Source: Ceratodon purpureus
Taxonomy: Eukaryota > Streptophyta > Bryopsida > Pseudoditrichales > Ditrichaceae
Length of the DNA: 64,000 bases
Reading direction: 5' to 3'
NCBI GenBank assembly: GCA_014871385.1
Contig: CM026421.1
Location: 9,783,519 to 9,847,518 of the forward strand
Below, in pieces: positions 36,701 through 48,509 of the stretch. The position numbers were made by a program, and so were the translations under genes. The notes under the pieces were generated by a model, which searched no databases, had not been told where the DNA came from, and saw nothing but the letters and a program-made list of their open reading frames with translations. Every line of letters begins with the position of its first letter. Position 1 is the stretch's first letter.

Positions 36701-38396
36701 CTTTCGGGAAGTCGGAGATGAGTTCCACCACCTCAACCAACGAGCCTTGTACTTGGCCTCAACGGCCGCTGGAACAACCTTCTGAAGCTTATCTAGTGAC
36801 ATCTCAGGTTTAGAGTTCTCACTGTAATGCCGATTAATCTGCAACAAGGGAAGATTTAGGAAATATGAATAAAAATATAAAGTAGTGAAACGAAATACTG
36901 AACTCAACCACGGTAAGGGTATCACCTCATAGAGGAAGTCGTCACCGTTCTTGGGATTTGCAATTGTCAAGTACTTGGTGAAGTCCTTCTTCTTAATGGA
37001 TTCGACCATGTTGTTTGAAGCCGCAGTCATGGCATCCCAAACACCTGCTGCGGTTTGGTCTTCAATGGCTGTTTTCTCCTTGTAGATTCTTGCAGCTTCG
37101 TCTGAGGCCGCCACGACCTCTCTCTGGAAAACATAGTTATCCCCCTTTTTAGTACAGAGACGAACAGAAATCAGTTGTCGAATGGAAGTGTGAGAAAGGA
37201 TGGATGAAGTGCTTACACGATAAAGAAACTTGATGAAGACTTTGGTTGGCAAGGTAAACCAGGATGGAGTATGTGGTTTATGATTCAAACATATTTGATA
37301 CTCCTCTGCTGTGAGCAGATCCTTGAATTCCTCCAATTTCATCACACCGAAGGAGCGAATTCGGAAAAGTTTAGCCGGAAGATTGCTCTTTACATGATCA
37401 TTTTCTGTAGACCTGCACATATAGACGGCATTTAGTAAAATGCATAAACATCAAAACGTCTGGCCAAAATAGAGGGGGTTCTTATTCTCACCAATTGATG
37501 TCGTGCATGGCATGAAGAAGGTTTCCCACATGTCCGCGTGGGTCGAGAACAATGCAGTGCACAGAGATGTGCCACGCAGGATCATCGCTGTGATGGTTGT
37601 TGATATGTCTGTACCAGGCAGCAAGGCGATGGTTACCTTCCCAGACATAGAACATCTTCCCAGAGAACTCCTTCCAATCCGAGTCCGCCAAGAGCTCATC
37701 CTCGAAAGCATCATTCGCTTTTTGCCAACAAGTGCTCCACTCAGCCTTGGTCTCCTCAGTGACATCGGCTGTCTTCTCTTCGTGGTTATACATGGAAATG
37801 TACATGACTCTGTCTCCATCTCTGTAGCCTTTGACAAACTCTCGCTCCAAATGTTGAACTCCCATTTCTCCCACAGGTCGCACTTTAGCCATAGAGAGCA
37901 TTCTGCAAAGGGGAACTAGGATACGTGACTTTGACGTTGGATGAATTCGGAGCTTGTTGATGACGCCATTGGAGTCTTGCTTGTGTTGTACCCGATGTTC
38001 CAATTCACTGTCAACTACATTCGTCAATTCACTAGGACAAGAGGGCGCTGGCAACGTATCCTGTGTCTGGGTTACCTGCCATAAGTCATACATTATGATG
38101 ATCAAAGGAAATCAAACAATTGTGAAGATAGGTAGAACAATAGCTTCCTGTACTGATACATCTCGTTTGAATAACAAATCATAGGCCACAGTAGGAAGTA
38201 CTACAGGGGCCACTATATACGTGGAGCACGGCTATAGTACTCCCTAGCCTGTCTACAGTTCCAATGACGGCGCCTCCTCCAAAAACGCCTGGTCTGCTGG
38301 ACAGGGCAAGGCAGTATCGCCAGTAGGGCGAAGACAACATGGGCTGGCCTCCTCACTCTAATAGGCGAGGAAGGAGAAGGTGGAGACATCGGCGGG

Positions 38397-38480
38397 GTAC
38401 CAAGTCGTGGAGAAGTAGGCATGTAGCCCGGGGATGTAGGCTCATAGACAGGAGACGTAGGCATGTACTGAGGAGAGTGG
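38397..38480 (-). other. RNA polymerase II CTD-like heptads in the methylase-like gene (B)
   Basis: Exon 38357-38623 encodes three consecutive heptads YMPTSPV, YEPTSPG and YMPTSPR, then SPPSPSSP. They match the Y-x-P-T-S-P-x pattern of the RPB1 C-terminal domain except at position 2. The exon ends in phase at a GTGAGG donor. I see no equivalent in copy A. Confidence 0.65.
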
Positions 38481-38877
38481 ACCTCGAGAGGTCCACTACC
38501 TAAGTCTCTAGGGGTTCCTAAATCACACCTACATAAATGAGGCTGATCAAATGAATCCGAGAGGTCGGAAACATTGATCAGTGTGATTGGCGAACTGATG
38601 GACAAGGGTGCATCTGAGAATACCTACAAGCATAGAGACGAAGACAATGTCAATTTAACATTTGAGTTTTCAAAACTACTTAAGAAAGTTTTAATAAAAA
38701 TTTAATGTTCAATACAAAAGCAGATAAGATTAAGATTACCTCAGTTTCTGCAGGTGTTGGACCATCACCTTCAGTCGCAGTGATTTGATCCGTGAACTCC
38801 TACAACACAGAGAGAAAACAAATTATAAGAAATCATAAAACAAGAACAAAGAAAAGGTTTAAATCAAAACCAATAAT

Positions 38878-40760
38878 CTCCCCATCTACAGCCATGACTG
38901 CCCTCGTGGCCATGCCCTCCCTTGCACCCACTGCCCATTGATTCCCCAACACTCCCCTCCCCTTCCACCCCCCTTTCGGCACCGAATCCCCATCTACAGC
39001 CATGATTGCCCTCGCGGCCTTGCCCTCCCTTGCACCCACTGCCCATTGATTCCCCAACACTCCCCTCCCCTTCCACCCCCCTTTCGGCACCGAATCCCCA
39101 TCTACAGCCATGACTGCCCTCGTGGCCATGCCCTCCCTTGCACCCACTGCCCATTGATTCCCCAACACTCCCCTCTCCCCCCTCCCCCCTTTCGGCACCG
39201 AATCCCCATCTACAGCCATGATTGCCCTCGCGGCCTTGCCCTCCCTTGCACCCACTGCCCATTGATTCCCCAACACTCCCTTCCCCTTCCACCCTCCTTT
39301 CGGCACCGAATCCCCATCTACAGCCATGACTGCCCACGTGGCCATGCCCTCCCTTGCACCCAGTGCCCATTGATTCCCCAACACTCCCCTCCCCTTCCAC
39401 CCCCCTTTCCGCACCGAATCCCCATCTACAGCCATGACTGCCCTCGTGGCCATGCCCTCCCTTGCACCCACTGCCCATTGATTCCCCAACACTCCCCTCC
39501 CCTTCCAACCCCCTTTCGGCACCGAATCCCCATCTACAGCCATGACTGCCCTCGTGGCCATGCCCTCCCTTGCACCCACTGCCCATTGATTCCCCAACAC
39601 TCCCCTCCCCTTCCAACCCCCTTTCGGCACCGAATCCCCATCTACAGCCATGACTGCCCTCGTGGCCATGCCCTCCCTTGCACCCACTGCCCATTGATTC
39701 CCCAACACTCCCCTCTCCCCCCCTCCCCCCTTTTGGCACCGAATCCCCATCTACAGCCATGACTACCCTCGCGGCCTTGCCCTCCCTTGCACCCACTGCC
39801 CTTTGATTCCCCAACACTCCCCTCCCCTTCCACCCCCCTTTCGGCACCGAATCCCCATCTACAGCCATGACTGCCCTCGTGGCCATGCCCTCCCTTGCAC
39901 CCACTGCCCATTGATTCCCCAACACTCCCTTCTCCCCCCTCCCCCCTTTCGGCACCGAATCCCATCTACAGCCATGACTGCCCTCGTGGCCATGCCCTCC
40001 CTTGCACCCACTGCCATTGATTCCCCAACACTCCCCTCTCCCCCCTCCCCCCTTTCGGCACCGAATCCCCATCTACAGCCATGACTGCCCTCGCGGCCTT
40101 GCCCTCCCTTGCACCCACTGTCCATTGATTCCCCAACACTCCCCTCCCCTTCCACCCCCCTTTCGGCACCGAATCCCCATCTATAGCCATGATTGCCTTC
40201 GCGGCCTTGCCCTCCCTTGCACCCACTGCCCATTGATTCCCCAACACTCCCCTCCCCTTCCACCCCCCTTTCGGCACCGAATCCCCATCTACAGCCATGA
40301 TTGCCCTCGCGGCCTTGCCCTCCCTTGCACCCAGTGCCCATTGATTCCCCAACACTCCCCTCCCCTTCCACCCCCCTTTCGGCACCGAATCCCCATCTAC
40401 AGCCATGACTGCCCACGTGGCCATGCCCTCCCTTGCACCCACTGCCCATTGATTCCCCAACACTCCCCTCCCCTTCCACTCCCCTTTCGGCACCGAATCC
40501 CCATCTACAGCCATGATTGCCCTCGCGGCCTTGCCCTCCCTTGCACCCAGTGCCCATTGATTCCCCAACACTCCCCTCCCCTTCCACCCCCCTTTCGGCA
40601 CCGAATCCCCATCTACAGCCATGACTGCCCACGTGGCCATGCCCTCCCTTGCACCCACTGCCCATTGATTCCCCAACACTCCCCTCTCCCCCCTCCCCCC
40701 TTTCGGCACCGAATCCCCATCTACAGCCATGACTGCCCTCGCGGCCTTGCCGTGCTGCAT
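38878..40760. repeat. 108-bp minisatellite in the methylase-like gene intron (B)
   Basis: Roughly seventeen 108-bp units fill the intron between exons 40842-41330 (GAG|GTAAGA donor at 40841) and 38740-38799. Each unit contains TTTCGGCACCGAATCCCC, CATCTACAGCCATGA and CCTTGCACCCACTGCCCA. Because 108 is a multiple of three, all frames stay open for hundreds of codons on both strands (36-residue repeats); these ORFs are artefacts if the splice call is right. Units differ by a few substitutions and small indels. Confidence 0.92.
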
Positions 40761-41971
40761 TGCAATCTCCGAATCCCGAGTCCAATACCTTGCTACATTC
40801 AACGAACCCACAACAACAAATGCTTCGATCGGATCTCTTACCTCCTCCGTCGCTGCATCTCCATCCGTGTGGACACCCGCAGCGTCCATCCCCTCCACAC
40901 CACGGTCTTCTCCACTAGCAGCCATTCTCGCCTCTGAAGCCTCCACTTGCGATGCCGCGACCTTGAGTGTGGAAGTGCCCTTACTCTTGACCCTCCTTCG
41001 ACTCCCATGACCTCTCCCTCTCCCTGTAACACCTAACTCTCTCTCTCGATCCGCGACCTCACCCTCTTCACACTCGATGTCGACTTCAGGCCCCGCCATC
41101 CTATCTTGCGAATGATCTTTGTCTATACTCCTTTCCGATGGACTTCCCGGGTCCCCTCGTCCTGCCTGTCTTGCAGCTATTGCTCCGCCTCCTTCGCCCG
41201 CCTCCATGATTTTGCGTCTCGCTCTCCGAGCCTCTTTTATCAAAATCTCGGTATCTGAATCCTCGCCCGCATCTACTTCTGGCGTCTTTTCCTCTGCAAC
41301 GTCTTCCTCAATTCTAAACCAATCAACAATCTGCGCATATATTTGAGCAATGACCAGTATTACTACTCGGCTCTCCTATTTTAAACAGTCATTCAGTTCA
41401 TGACGCATCAAGTATTCATTGAAGTAAAAAATAAACCCACAACCAAGACAATACGTAAAACTTAATAAAACTCTACTAATGTACATACTTTACATGAAGC
41501 ATATTTAAATGTATCAATTATGAAACTTACCACATCCTTGTTAGACTGGTCGCCCGACTGTGTATCCGTCCCTCTTGTCGAACACTCCTTGAATCCGAAA
41601 GAAGGTTGTGGTGTCTCCAAAGTCGGACTGCAATTGAACCCTAATTCTTCTGTCATCTCTACCTGTTTTTCCCCTCTACTTCTTACCTCATGCTCCTGAT
41701 GCTCAACTATGTTGTCCACTAAAACCTCTTCTTTTGCCTCTACAATGGACTCTAGAATTAGTTTACGAATGCTACAAAATTTAATTGCCACAGGCAGCCC
41801 AGCGCCTCTATCTTTTAGAGGTGCACTCAAGTGGTTGCCTGTCGACTTCGCCTTTCTACGTGATTCTCTCCTCTTCCTCGCTCTCCTATTCGTAAAATCT
41901 GTACCACCTGGTTTTCTTCTAGGTCTAGGAGTGACATAAGTGGAGGGAGCTGACCCTCCACTCTCCTTCAT

Positions 41972-42677
41972 GTGTCTAACTAACAAGTGAACTCTCCTCA
42001 CAATATAGCTCTCCTCCTTACTTCCCTCTAATTTATATATCCCAAACCTTCAACCCCCCTGACTCAGCCCTAAATACTTACCTTATTCTAAACCTACTTG
42101 ATTTAATGAAAACTATAAATAAATTGTATTTTGAATTAAAGCTGATGAGATCAATCTATTTTTGAAGAGAATAAACCAAGCCCACAAAATATTAAAAGAT
42201 TTTAATTAAGCACAGGAATACTTGTATTAAATATGGATGCACGTGACGGCTCACTCTAATCTCACTCACAGTCTGTCTGTCCAGAAATCTATTATGAAAA
42301 TTGAGGAACCCTAACACTGCATAAAATATAGAATTTGAATAAATCATATGCTTGCATTAGTCCTATACATATATAACTAATGCATGAATATGATTAATTC
42401 AAATTCTATATATTTATTGTTTTCAATGCAGAAGGAAAAGACGGCTCTTTTTAATCCAATCGCACTCCATAAAAAATAGAATCTGCTCCACGATTTAAAC
42501 ACTTAAAGCAATATTCTGAAAATCTTACCACATATTTATGGGCCTGCAAAAAGCACATTCTAATCAGTTAGCGCCGTCTCTCTTGAATCATACATTCGTT
42601 ACGTAACAGACAGAATTATTCCCCAACTGTTGACATGGACATTCCACCTTGAATAAAAAGATCAAGAGCGATGCATC
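41972..42677. promoter_or_regulatory. Divergent intergenic region between methylase-like and transposase genes (B)
   Basis: This AT-rich ~700-bp region separates the two divergent starts. TATA-like words (TATATATT, TATATATC) are present but I cannot assign one with confidence. No gene lies inside. Confidence 0.4.
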
Positions 42678-45600
42678 ATGCCTCTCACTTTGCTCTCGCA
42701 ATACCGCTTGGCTGGTACACTCACTCTTCTTCCTTCTTCCTCTAGTATATCTGAGTTGCCTGCAAATATGGGGATGGTCTGTCTGTACGCCCAAGGCATG
42801 GGCATCCCCCTTAGGTTTCGCGTAGATGACGATGGTCTAGCTACGGTGTCCTCTCTTCGCCTCAGTCTCAGATTCCATTTCCGTGAAGATTCCATCAGTA
42901 TAGAGGAGGAGATCTTTGATGACGTTACTGCCGAGGTTACCCACACCCTCGGGCAACCTTCAGTGAGAGATGAGAACAACATGTTGCAGTGGAGACTCCT
43001 CCCTGGATCCTATAGAGTCTATGGTCTTACTGATTCTCTTATGGCTGCATCCACTGAGATCCTCACCCCCCGTCGCTCTTCTACTTGCACAATTCAGACT
43101 CCCTTACCTCGTGATGTCAAAGTCAAAGTCGAGCCTGGTACCGAGACTTCAGATGTAGAGAAACCTCCTCCGACCGTCATTTCTCTCTCCTCTGACGACG
43201 AAGTCAGTCCCGTGAAGTCGGTGCCCAAGGTCCACGCTGATGCTCCTCCTTCCAATGTCTCTCCTTCATTGTCCCAGGTCACAGTTAGCATTGTTCCGCT
43301 CCTTAAAGAGATTGCTAAGACGCGTGGGTCCAAAAACATTTTGAAGAAGATAGACTATTCCACTATTACACACGAGAGAGTAGAGTACTTGCCTGCGAAG
43401 TTTGATGGTCCGGTTCTTTTTGAGTTGCCTCCAGCTGTTGCAGGATCCTCTAAGCTCGCCGCCAAGTCAATGCAGGGAATGGACAAACGATACGACGGAC
43501 ACTTGTGGACCAAGACCATCACAACAAACATCAAAAACGACTTCGGACTCTCTTTTCGAAGTTCCAACTGCGTCGGATGGTTGCGTTGCACGAACGAGGA
43601 GTGTGACTTCCTGAAGCGTGTTCCCAAAATCTTCGAGGTTAACGAGACTGAGTTCGAAGGCTGTACCCTGCAAGCTTTTCTCATGGACCAGCCTCCTCCA
43701 TCTGACTCCACGCTAGTGTGCAAGGTATGTAAAGAACCTCCATCATGTGTAGCTACATGCGAGGCTAAGATTTATTACGTTGTGGGCAAACCGAATCAGA
43801 CTAGAGCTTGTATTCACATAGGAACACATGATCATCCAGTGAAAGTCGGAGACTACAGAGACTCTAAAGCAGAGATTAGTAGCTTAATAGAAGAGCAGGT
43901 AGAGATGAACAACAAAGCAACAAAGAGCGCCGTTGTCCTGGAGGCGAGCAAACTCCTCATCGGGAGCTACCTTCTACAGCCTGAGGATGCACCTCCGAGG
44001 AAGCTGACGATGGAGGAGCTGGTTCCTGTTCTGGATCATTGCAAAGACATGGCGTCACCAAACATCCGCAACAAAGTCGCCACCTTCAAGAAATTCAATA
44101 GGTACGGAATCATGGACGGTATCACCAAGCTCCGTGGTAACAGTCTCTGGGCGTATGTCCAGGAGAATAGGTTTCCTGGTCAGGGATCTATGCGTGACAA
44201 AGTCTTCCTCTTCAAGATGTCGGAGGTCGGGCCGGGAAGTGGTGTCGACTTGGTCAGCCGAATGCAAGCTGGTGGCGACTTGGAGAACGCATGGATCATG
44301 TTCGACCATGTCAAACGCGTCAAAGACTGGTCGACGATGGCGTGCCATGTGTACGACGCCACCTACTGCCGCGTCATGACAATCGCCACTTGCGACATGC
44401 AGTCCGAGGACACGGACGCCCAGCTCGTCTTCTGGAAAAACCTGAACCTGGTCATGGAGATCAATGGCGTTGCAGCGCCGAACTTCAAGGGGTTCATGGC
44501 GGATAACGCACAGGCGAATTGGAATGCAGTGCGAATCCTTTACGGCAATGGCAACAAAGAGGACCCAATAGAGGACCGGGAGAGGTCGTGCTTGTTCCAC
44601 TGGACTCAGAACATGGTGGCGTATACGCAGAAGCACTTCCCCGAAGAACTCTGGGAACAGCACAAGAAGATGTGCACTCAGTACAAGAATGCGACCAGCA
44701 TGGCAGAGGCGGAAACTTTGTACCACGCGTTGCGAGCATGGTGGGCATCCACCGGGGTCGTTGGCGAGAGCGGGCTCATCAAACTCGATCAGTGGCTGTC
44801 ATTCTCACACCACCGCTTCCGCCAGTGGGGGGGATTCATGACCGAGGTATGATCTCTGCACTCTGTTTTGATGTTTTTGATACTGCTTTCCTAGCCCTAA
44901 CCTACAAAAGTCTAATCCGTGAATCTAACGGCACCTACTGTCAAATCTGCAGAAATTCACGAAAGAAGAACTCACAGAGATGCCCACCTGTAACCTCGCC
45001 GAAACAGTTCACAACAAGTGGCTCCAAGCTTCAGGAAACAACGGAAACGACCTCTACGTTGCTACCGTGGACGATTTCGTTCGGGCATTTCTACAGGTGG
45101 TCAACTACTACCAGTTCCTCAAAGGTGACGTCGGCGGAACAGGACCATCCAAGAAGGAACTCAGGCTCCGGATGGCTGAACGCAACGCGAAGAAATGGGG
45201 AAATCCTACACTGCTCGACAAGCCCATGCTCGATATGCCAGGCGCGGATGAGTTCTGCACCCGTCAGCCTATCATGCCTGGAGCGGAAGTCTTCGGTTCA
45301 CAGAAGCGAAAAGCCGACGTCCTTATCGGAGCTGACGAGGAGTCTCATCGCCCGGACAAGACAAACTTCTCACGCCCAAGAGGCCCAAGACGTGCCGTCA
45401 GGGCTCGCCCTATGCAGATGCCCGTCATTGTGGAAGACGACTCCGAACACGACACCGAGGTACAATGTACGCAACCTCCTGCCCAGGAAGTTGATTCCCC
45501 TTTACCTTCACCAGTGAACAAGGGCGGCATTCGCCATGTCAACGCCGTTGAAGAAACTAAGGTGGACGTGAAGGAGTGGCACATTTCGAGACTTCACAAA

Positions 45601-46446
45601 CTTTCTGCGAAGTGCTGCTGGGCCCAAAGAGCTGAAACGAAGAAGAAGTGCACTGAGAGAATCGTTAGAGGGCCCCATTCCACAACTGCACCGACCTACA
45701 CTGGGCTCTGGACTAACTATCGCAGGAACCTAGTCGAGAAGACAGAGTTCTTCTTCTGCTCCGACGATATTGAGCGCTGCGTGAAAGGCTCTAAGCGCAA
45801 GTGGGTAGCACACTACTCAAAGGACCAGGAATTCCCCTCCATTCCTGAGGTCTGGCCAGTGAAACTAGGTACTAACCTAAAACTAACTGAGATTCTAGCC
45901 CTCGAAGCAGCGGGCTTTCAACTTCCGCCGAAGAAACCGGTCTCCCCAAGACGCCTGTTCTCTTCTGCCCCGCCCCCTGCAAATCTCAGCTCAGTGCCAG
46001 TCCCTGCAGACGCTGACCGCTACCCAGGCAAGAGAGACGGCAAGATGGTGAAGCGCACTGCCACTCGTCCCAATCAAGCGCAGCGACTCTCCATGGGCTC
46101 CTCCGAGTCTCTTAAAGCGCGCCTCCGTTCCGTCACCATGATACCTGAGCCGGGCCACGGTTGCATCATTGGGCTGGATTCGGGCGTCGCTCCACACATC
46201 ACGCGGTACCAGCTTACCATCAGTTCTTACCCTGGTTGCACTTGCCCAGCATTCAAGAAGACGATGACTACGTTCCGTGGCAAGACTCAGTTCACGTATT
46301 GTAAGCACCTATACTACATAGTCTTGAAGGTCTGCAACCGTCATCCCGAAGCCGAGCTTTTCATCCATGCGCCTACCTTCAGCTTCAACGAGGTCAAGCT
46401 ACTCTTAGAGAGTGGAATCTTGCGTCACCCCTTGGCGAAGAAGTAG
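42678..46446 (+). CDS. MULE-type transposase with SWIM finger (element B), 2 exons
   Basis: Exons 42678-44846 and 44953-46446 join in phase 0 to 1220 residues, with the intron at the same position as in copy A. First ATG 42678 is used; a later start at MGMVCLYAQG is possible. Domain order is as in copy A: FRVDDDG...EDSISIEEE; VKVEPG then VISLSSDDE; zinc-binding LRCTNEECDF, CKVCKEPPSC, CVATC and ACIHIGTHDHP; DDE-like HVYDATYCRV, GFMADNAQANWNAV and CLFHWTQ; SWIM finger CTCPAF...YCKHLYY; and C-terminal HAPTFSFNEVKLLLESG. The frame is intact. With the clean target duplication this is the best candidate for an active copy. DDE residue assignment is by pattern only. Confidence 0.87.
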
Positions 46447-46700
46447 GTAGCCCTCCTACTTTAGAACTGCCATTTCCACATTGGCCATTTGTCACGTAGT
46501 GAATGATTTTAGTAATATACCATGTACTAAGTCAGCTATTCAGAAGCTGTATTGACTTTTTCATTATATTAAAGGCTTTGTCGTTCGCATTGATTGCACT
46601 CTATTTCAATACATTCTATCTTGAAGAAGTGTAATATATACCTCGTATCCCCTGACATGTACCATTTATTACGGCAAACATATACTTGTTATTAGATGTC

Positions 46701-47153
46701 CTAATCTTCGAACCTAACACGTTTAGGGTTGCCCACTACACTATCAGCAGGACTGCCACCCACTGATTGTACTACAGGACAAACTACATTCGCGTTCACT
46801 TTCGGTCCCACACTTGGCAAGTGTCCTTGGTATGAACGTTTCAGCAATGCCCCACCTCCCCGCCTCCGATTAACTGATTCCCTGGAATAGGTTCCCCTTG
46901 GGATCTTTCCAACCTTCGAGTATGCATGTGGTTGCAAAGGCACATCTGCGTCCTTCTCCAGCACTCTGATATCATCCGAATTTTCTGAACGTGGGGGGTC
47001 AGCTCTTACATCCGGTTGTACGTCAACATCCGTTGTCGAAGGACGCCCTTGGCTGTTGGCCATCACCTCTTCTTCGTCTTCCACCTCAACATATGGTTGA
47101 AATGGACAAACATCGTCAGCAAGTGAAACAACAATATCTCTGACGTCTTCCAT
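46701..47153 (-). CDS. Small accessory protein with HAYSxVGxIP block and C-terminal RVRF (element B)
   Basis: A 150-residue frame starts MEDVRDIVVSLADDVCPFQP and ends ...GNPKRVRFED. It shares with copy A (30198-30641) the acidic N-terminus, the block HAYSKVGKIPRGTYSRES and the C-terminal R-[VI]-R-F, in the same place and convergent orientation relative to the transposase. The K-R-V-R-F-E-D context, basic before and acidic after, is what functional PP1-docking RVxF motifs usually show. The remainder is low-complexity and diverged. Function is unknown. Confidence 0.7.
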   Translation of the reverse strand: MEDVRDIVVSLADDVCPFQPYVEVEDEEEVMANSQGRPSTTDVDVQPDVRADPPRSENSDDIRVLEKDADVPLQPHAYSKVGKIPRGTYSRESVNRRRGGGALLKRSYQGHLPSVGPKVNANVVCPVVQSVGGSPADSVVGNPKRVRFED

Positions 47154-47940
47154 AGCTGCTGTCCCGCACTACGGAAAAGAGCTTTACAAAACACCAACAC
47201 AAAAGAGGCAGAGACATTCTCTACTCTTATCTTAAATATCCCTGAAGAAGATGCTTGGCGCCCTTGAAAATCGGCTATTCATTCGTTTGAAAGTTGTCAT
47301 CCTCCTAAACCGAATGGAAAAAGATGAAGGTTTAGCAGAGGTCATTTAGCATTTAAATTTTTTTCTTAAAATTATAGAATGAAGAAAAAAAATTAAAAAA
47401 AAATTTAAAAAAAAAAAAAAAAAAAACATTTATATTAATTGAAATTAAAAAGATTAAAGAAAAGAATAGCAATATTTAATATGAAGGTTGAAAATAATAT
47501 AAAGGAGATCAACAAATTGAATGTGAAAATAAAATGATTGTGAAAATAAAATGAAGGAGAAAATTAAATGAAAGGAGGCTTTTGACCCCTCTAACAAGAT
47601 AGATAGAATAAAGAAAATTTTATAAAAAATACAAGACAAATATCAAAAAAAATTTTTAAAAAAAAAAAAAAGGAGAAAGGCATGTAGACTATGGTGGATG
47701 AATTCTAGCAATGTTAAGAAAATATTACGAAATTAAATGTTACTTGATCCCTGTTCAGAGGTTCAATACCAGTACATTTTAAGTAGTAATTTGCATATAA
47801 ATTTAAGGAGATAAGGGGAATTACTGTACGCCTGAACTAGTTAGAAGGAGCTGGAGCATAGTAATTGGTGCACGTTAAAAAATTAATCACCAAGAAAAGA
47901 GAATATCAACTACAAATTCAATGAAAATACTGTAATTAGT
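47154..47940. other. AT-rich subterminal region of element B
   Basis: Poly(A)-rich and A/T-rich DNA (for example A20 near 47410) without a supported gene lies between the small-protein gene and the right terminal motifs. Confidence 0.5.
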
Positions 47941-48147
47941 CCACGGTTATAGGGTCAATTAAATTACTAAAATTAGTATATTTCCAAAAATACACTAAAA
48001 ATATTCGAATCTTCTAATTTTATAATTTATTTTTAGTAAAAAAAGTGCTATTTTTAGGTTCTGTCCCCCATTCTGTGCTCTCCGCTCTCCAAATCTGCGC
48101 TCACCGCTCTCCGCTCTGCGCTCTCCGCTCACGTACAAGCTTCCCTC
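47941..48147 (-). repeat. Right terminal region of element B
   Basis: Minus-strand reading from 48147 gives GAGGGAAGCTTGTACGTG, GAGCGGA-type units, an A/T stretch and at 47956-47941 GACCCTATAACCGTGG. It is inverted relative to the left end at 33521. Confidence 0.85.
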
Positions 48148-48316
48148 AAAACCACCTCGCACCTGGCTGCAGAAGGCGTGGGATGTATTTGAAAGCTGGA
48201 ATGGCGGTGTTGCGAGAACGGGCGACCACCGCCCTATACCATGGCCGGAGCTCCTCGAGGTTAGCCGGTGTCTCCCGACCAAATGGTCGCTCCACATTGC
48301 TACCCCGCCTCCCCAT
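48148..48316 (-). pseudogene. 5' part of the reading frame split by element B, with right target duplication
   Basis: 48148-48156 is the right AAAACCACC duplication. The minus-strand frame 48316-48157 contains MGRRGSNVERPFGRETP and PRLLQPGAR. It reads in phase into the segment left of element B (33520-33159). Family unknown; the upstream limit is uncertain. Confidence 0.5.
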
Positions 48317-48509
48317 AACGACAAAATATTGGACAATATGCGACTAACTTCTACAGTATGCGACCTGCTTCTACAGTATGCGACCTTCTTCTACAGTAGA
48401 CAGCCGACGAGTTCGTCTAGTAAACTGGTAAACGTTCTAGTAATCCACTTCTCTAGGGTTTTCTGGACGACTAATTGCCAACGTCGACCTAGTCTAGTAG
48501 CCCCTACTC

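Larger units (their letters stand above)
34117..41971 (-). pseudogene. ParB-like plus DNA-methylase-like fusion gene (element B copy) with premature TAG, 14 exons
   Basis: Exons, all in phase: 41531-41971, 40842-41330, 38740-38799, 38357-38623, 37492-38075, 37217-37412, 36926-37144, 36623-36838, 36282-36523, 35520-36192, 35080-35433, 34735-34996, 34479-34649 and 34117-34373. They give 1477 codons including one internal TAG (34832-34834) where copy A has Trp (MNGDRPW/MNGEVP-stop). The N-terminus is basic (RRARKRRESRRKAK). A ParB-like block follows (PLCRMLSMAKVRPV...VWEGNHRLAAWYRHI), then a divergent middle, then methylase-like motif IV (DSIIADIPENLPVP) and motif I (IVLDWNAGTGG) with GRHILAFEEDE. 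The acidic tail is SESSSSESESSD. Three introns are absent from copy A; most others match in phase. The stop falls just before motif I, so the product would lack the SAM-binding part unless read through. Confidence 0.75.
33521..48147. mobile_element. Composite MULE-type element B (~14.6 kb) with target duplication
   Basis: The left terminus GGGGGAAAGTTCGTACGTG and the inverted right terminus GAGGGAAGCTTGTACGTG both continue into GAGCGGA arrays. A direct 9-bp AAAACCACC flanks both ends. Inside are the ParB/methylase-like gene (-), the MULE-type transposase (+) and the R[VI]RF small protein (-), as in element A. The methylase-like gene has one in-frame stop; the other two frames are intact. Clean ends and open transposase suggest a fairly recent insertion. 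Confidence 0.88.

Noticed and set aside
38833..41243. Long GDSVPKGG..AVGAREG repeat proteins on minus and antisense RHRIPIYSHD repeats on plus
   Set aside because: 108-bp units keep all frames open. A GAG|GTAAGA donor at 40841 and a phase-matched downstream exon place the array in an intron. The ORF also shifts frame between units.
43094..44748. Antisense ORFs up to 223 codons opposite the transposases (for example 44055-44726)
   Set aside because: They mirror the coding strand of a conserved protein and show no independent features.
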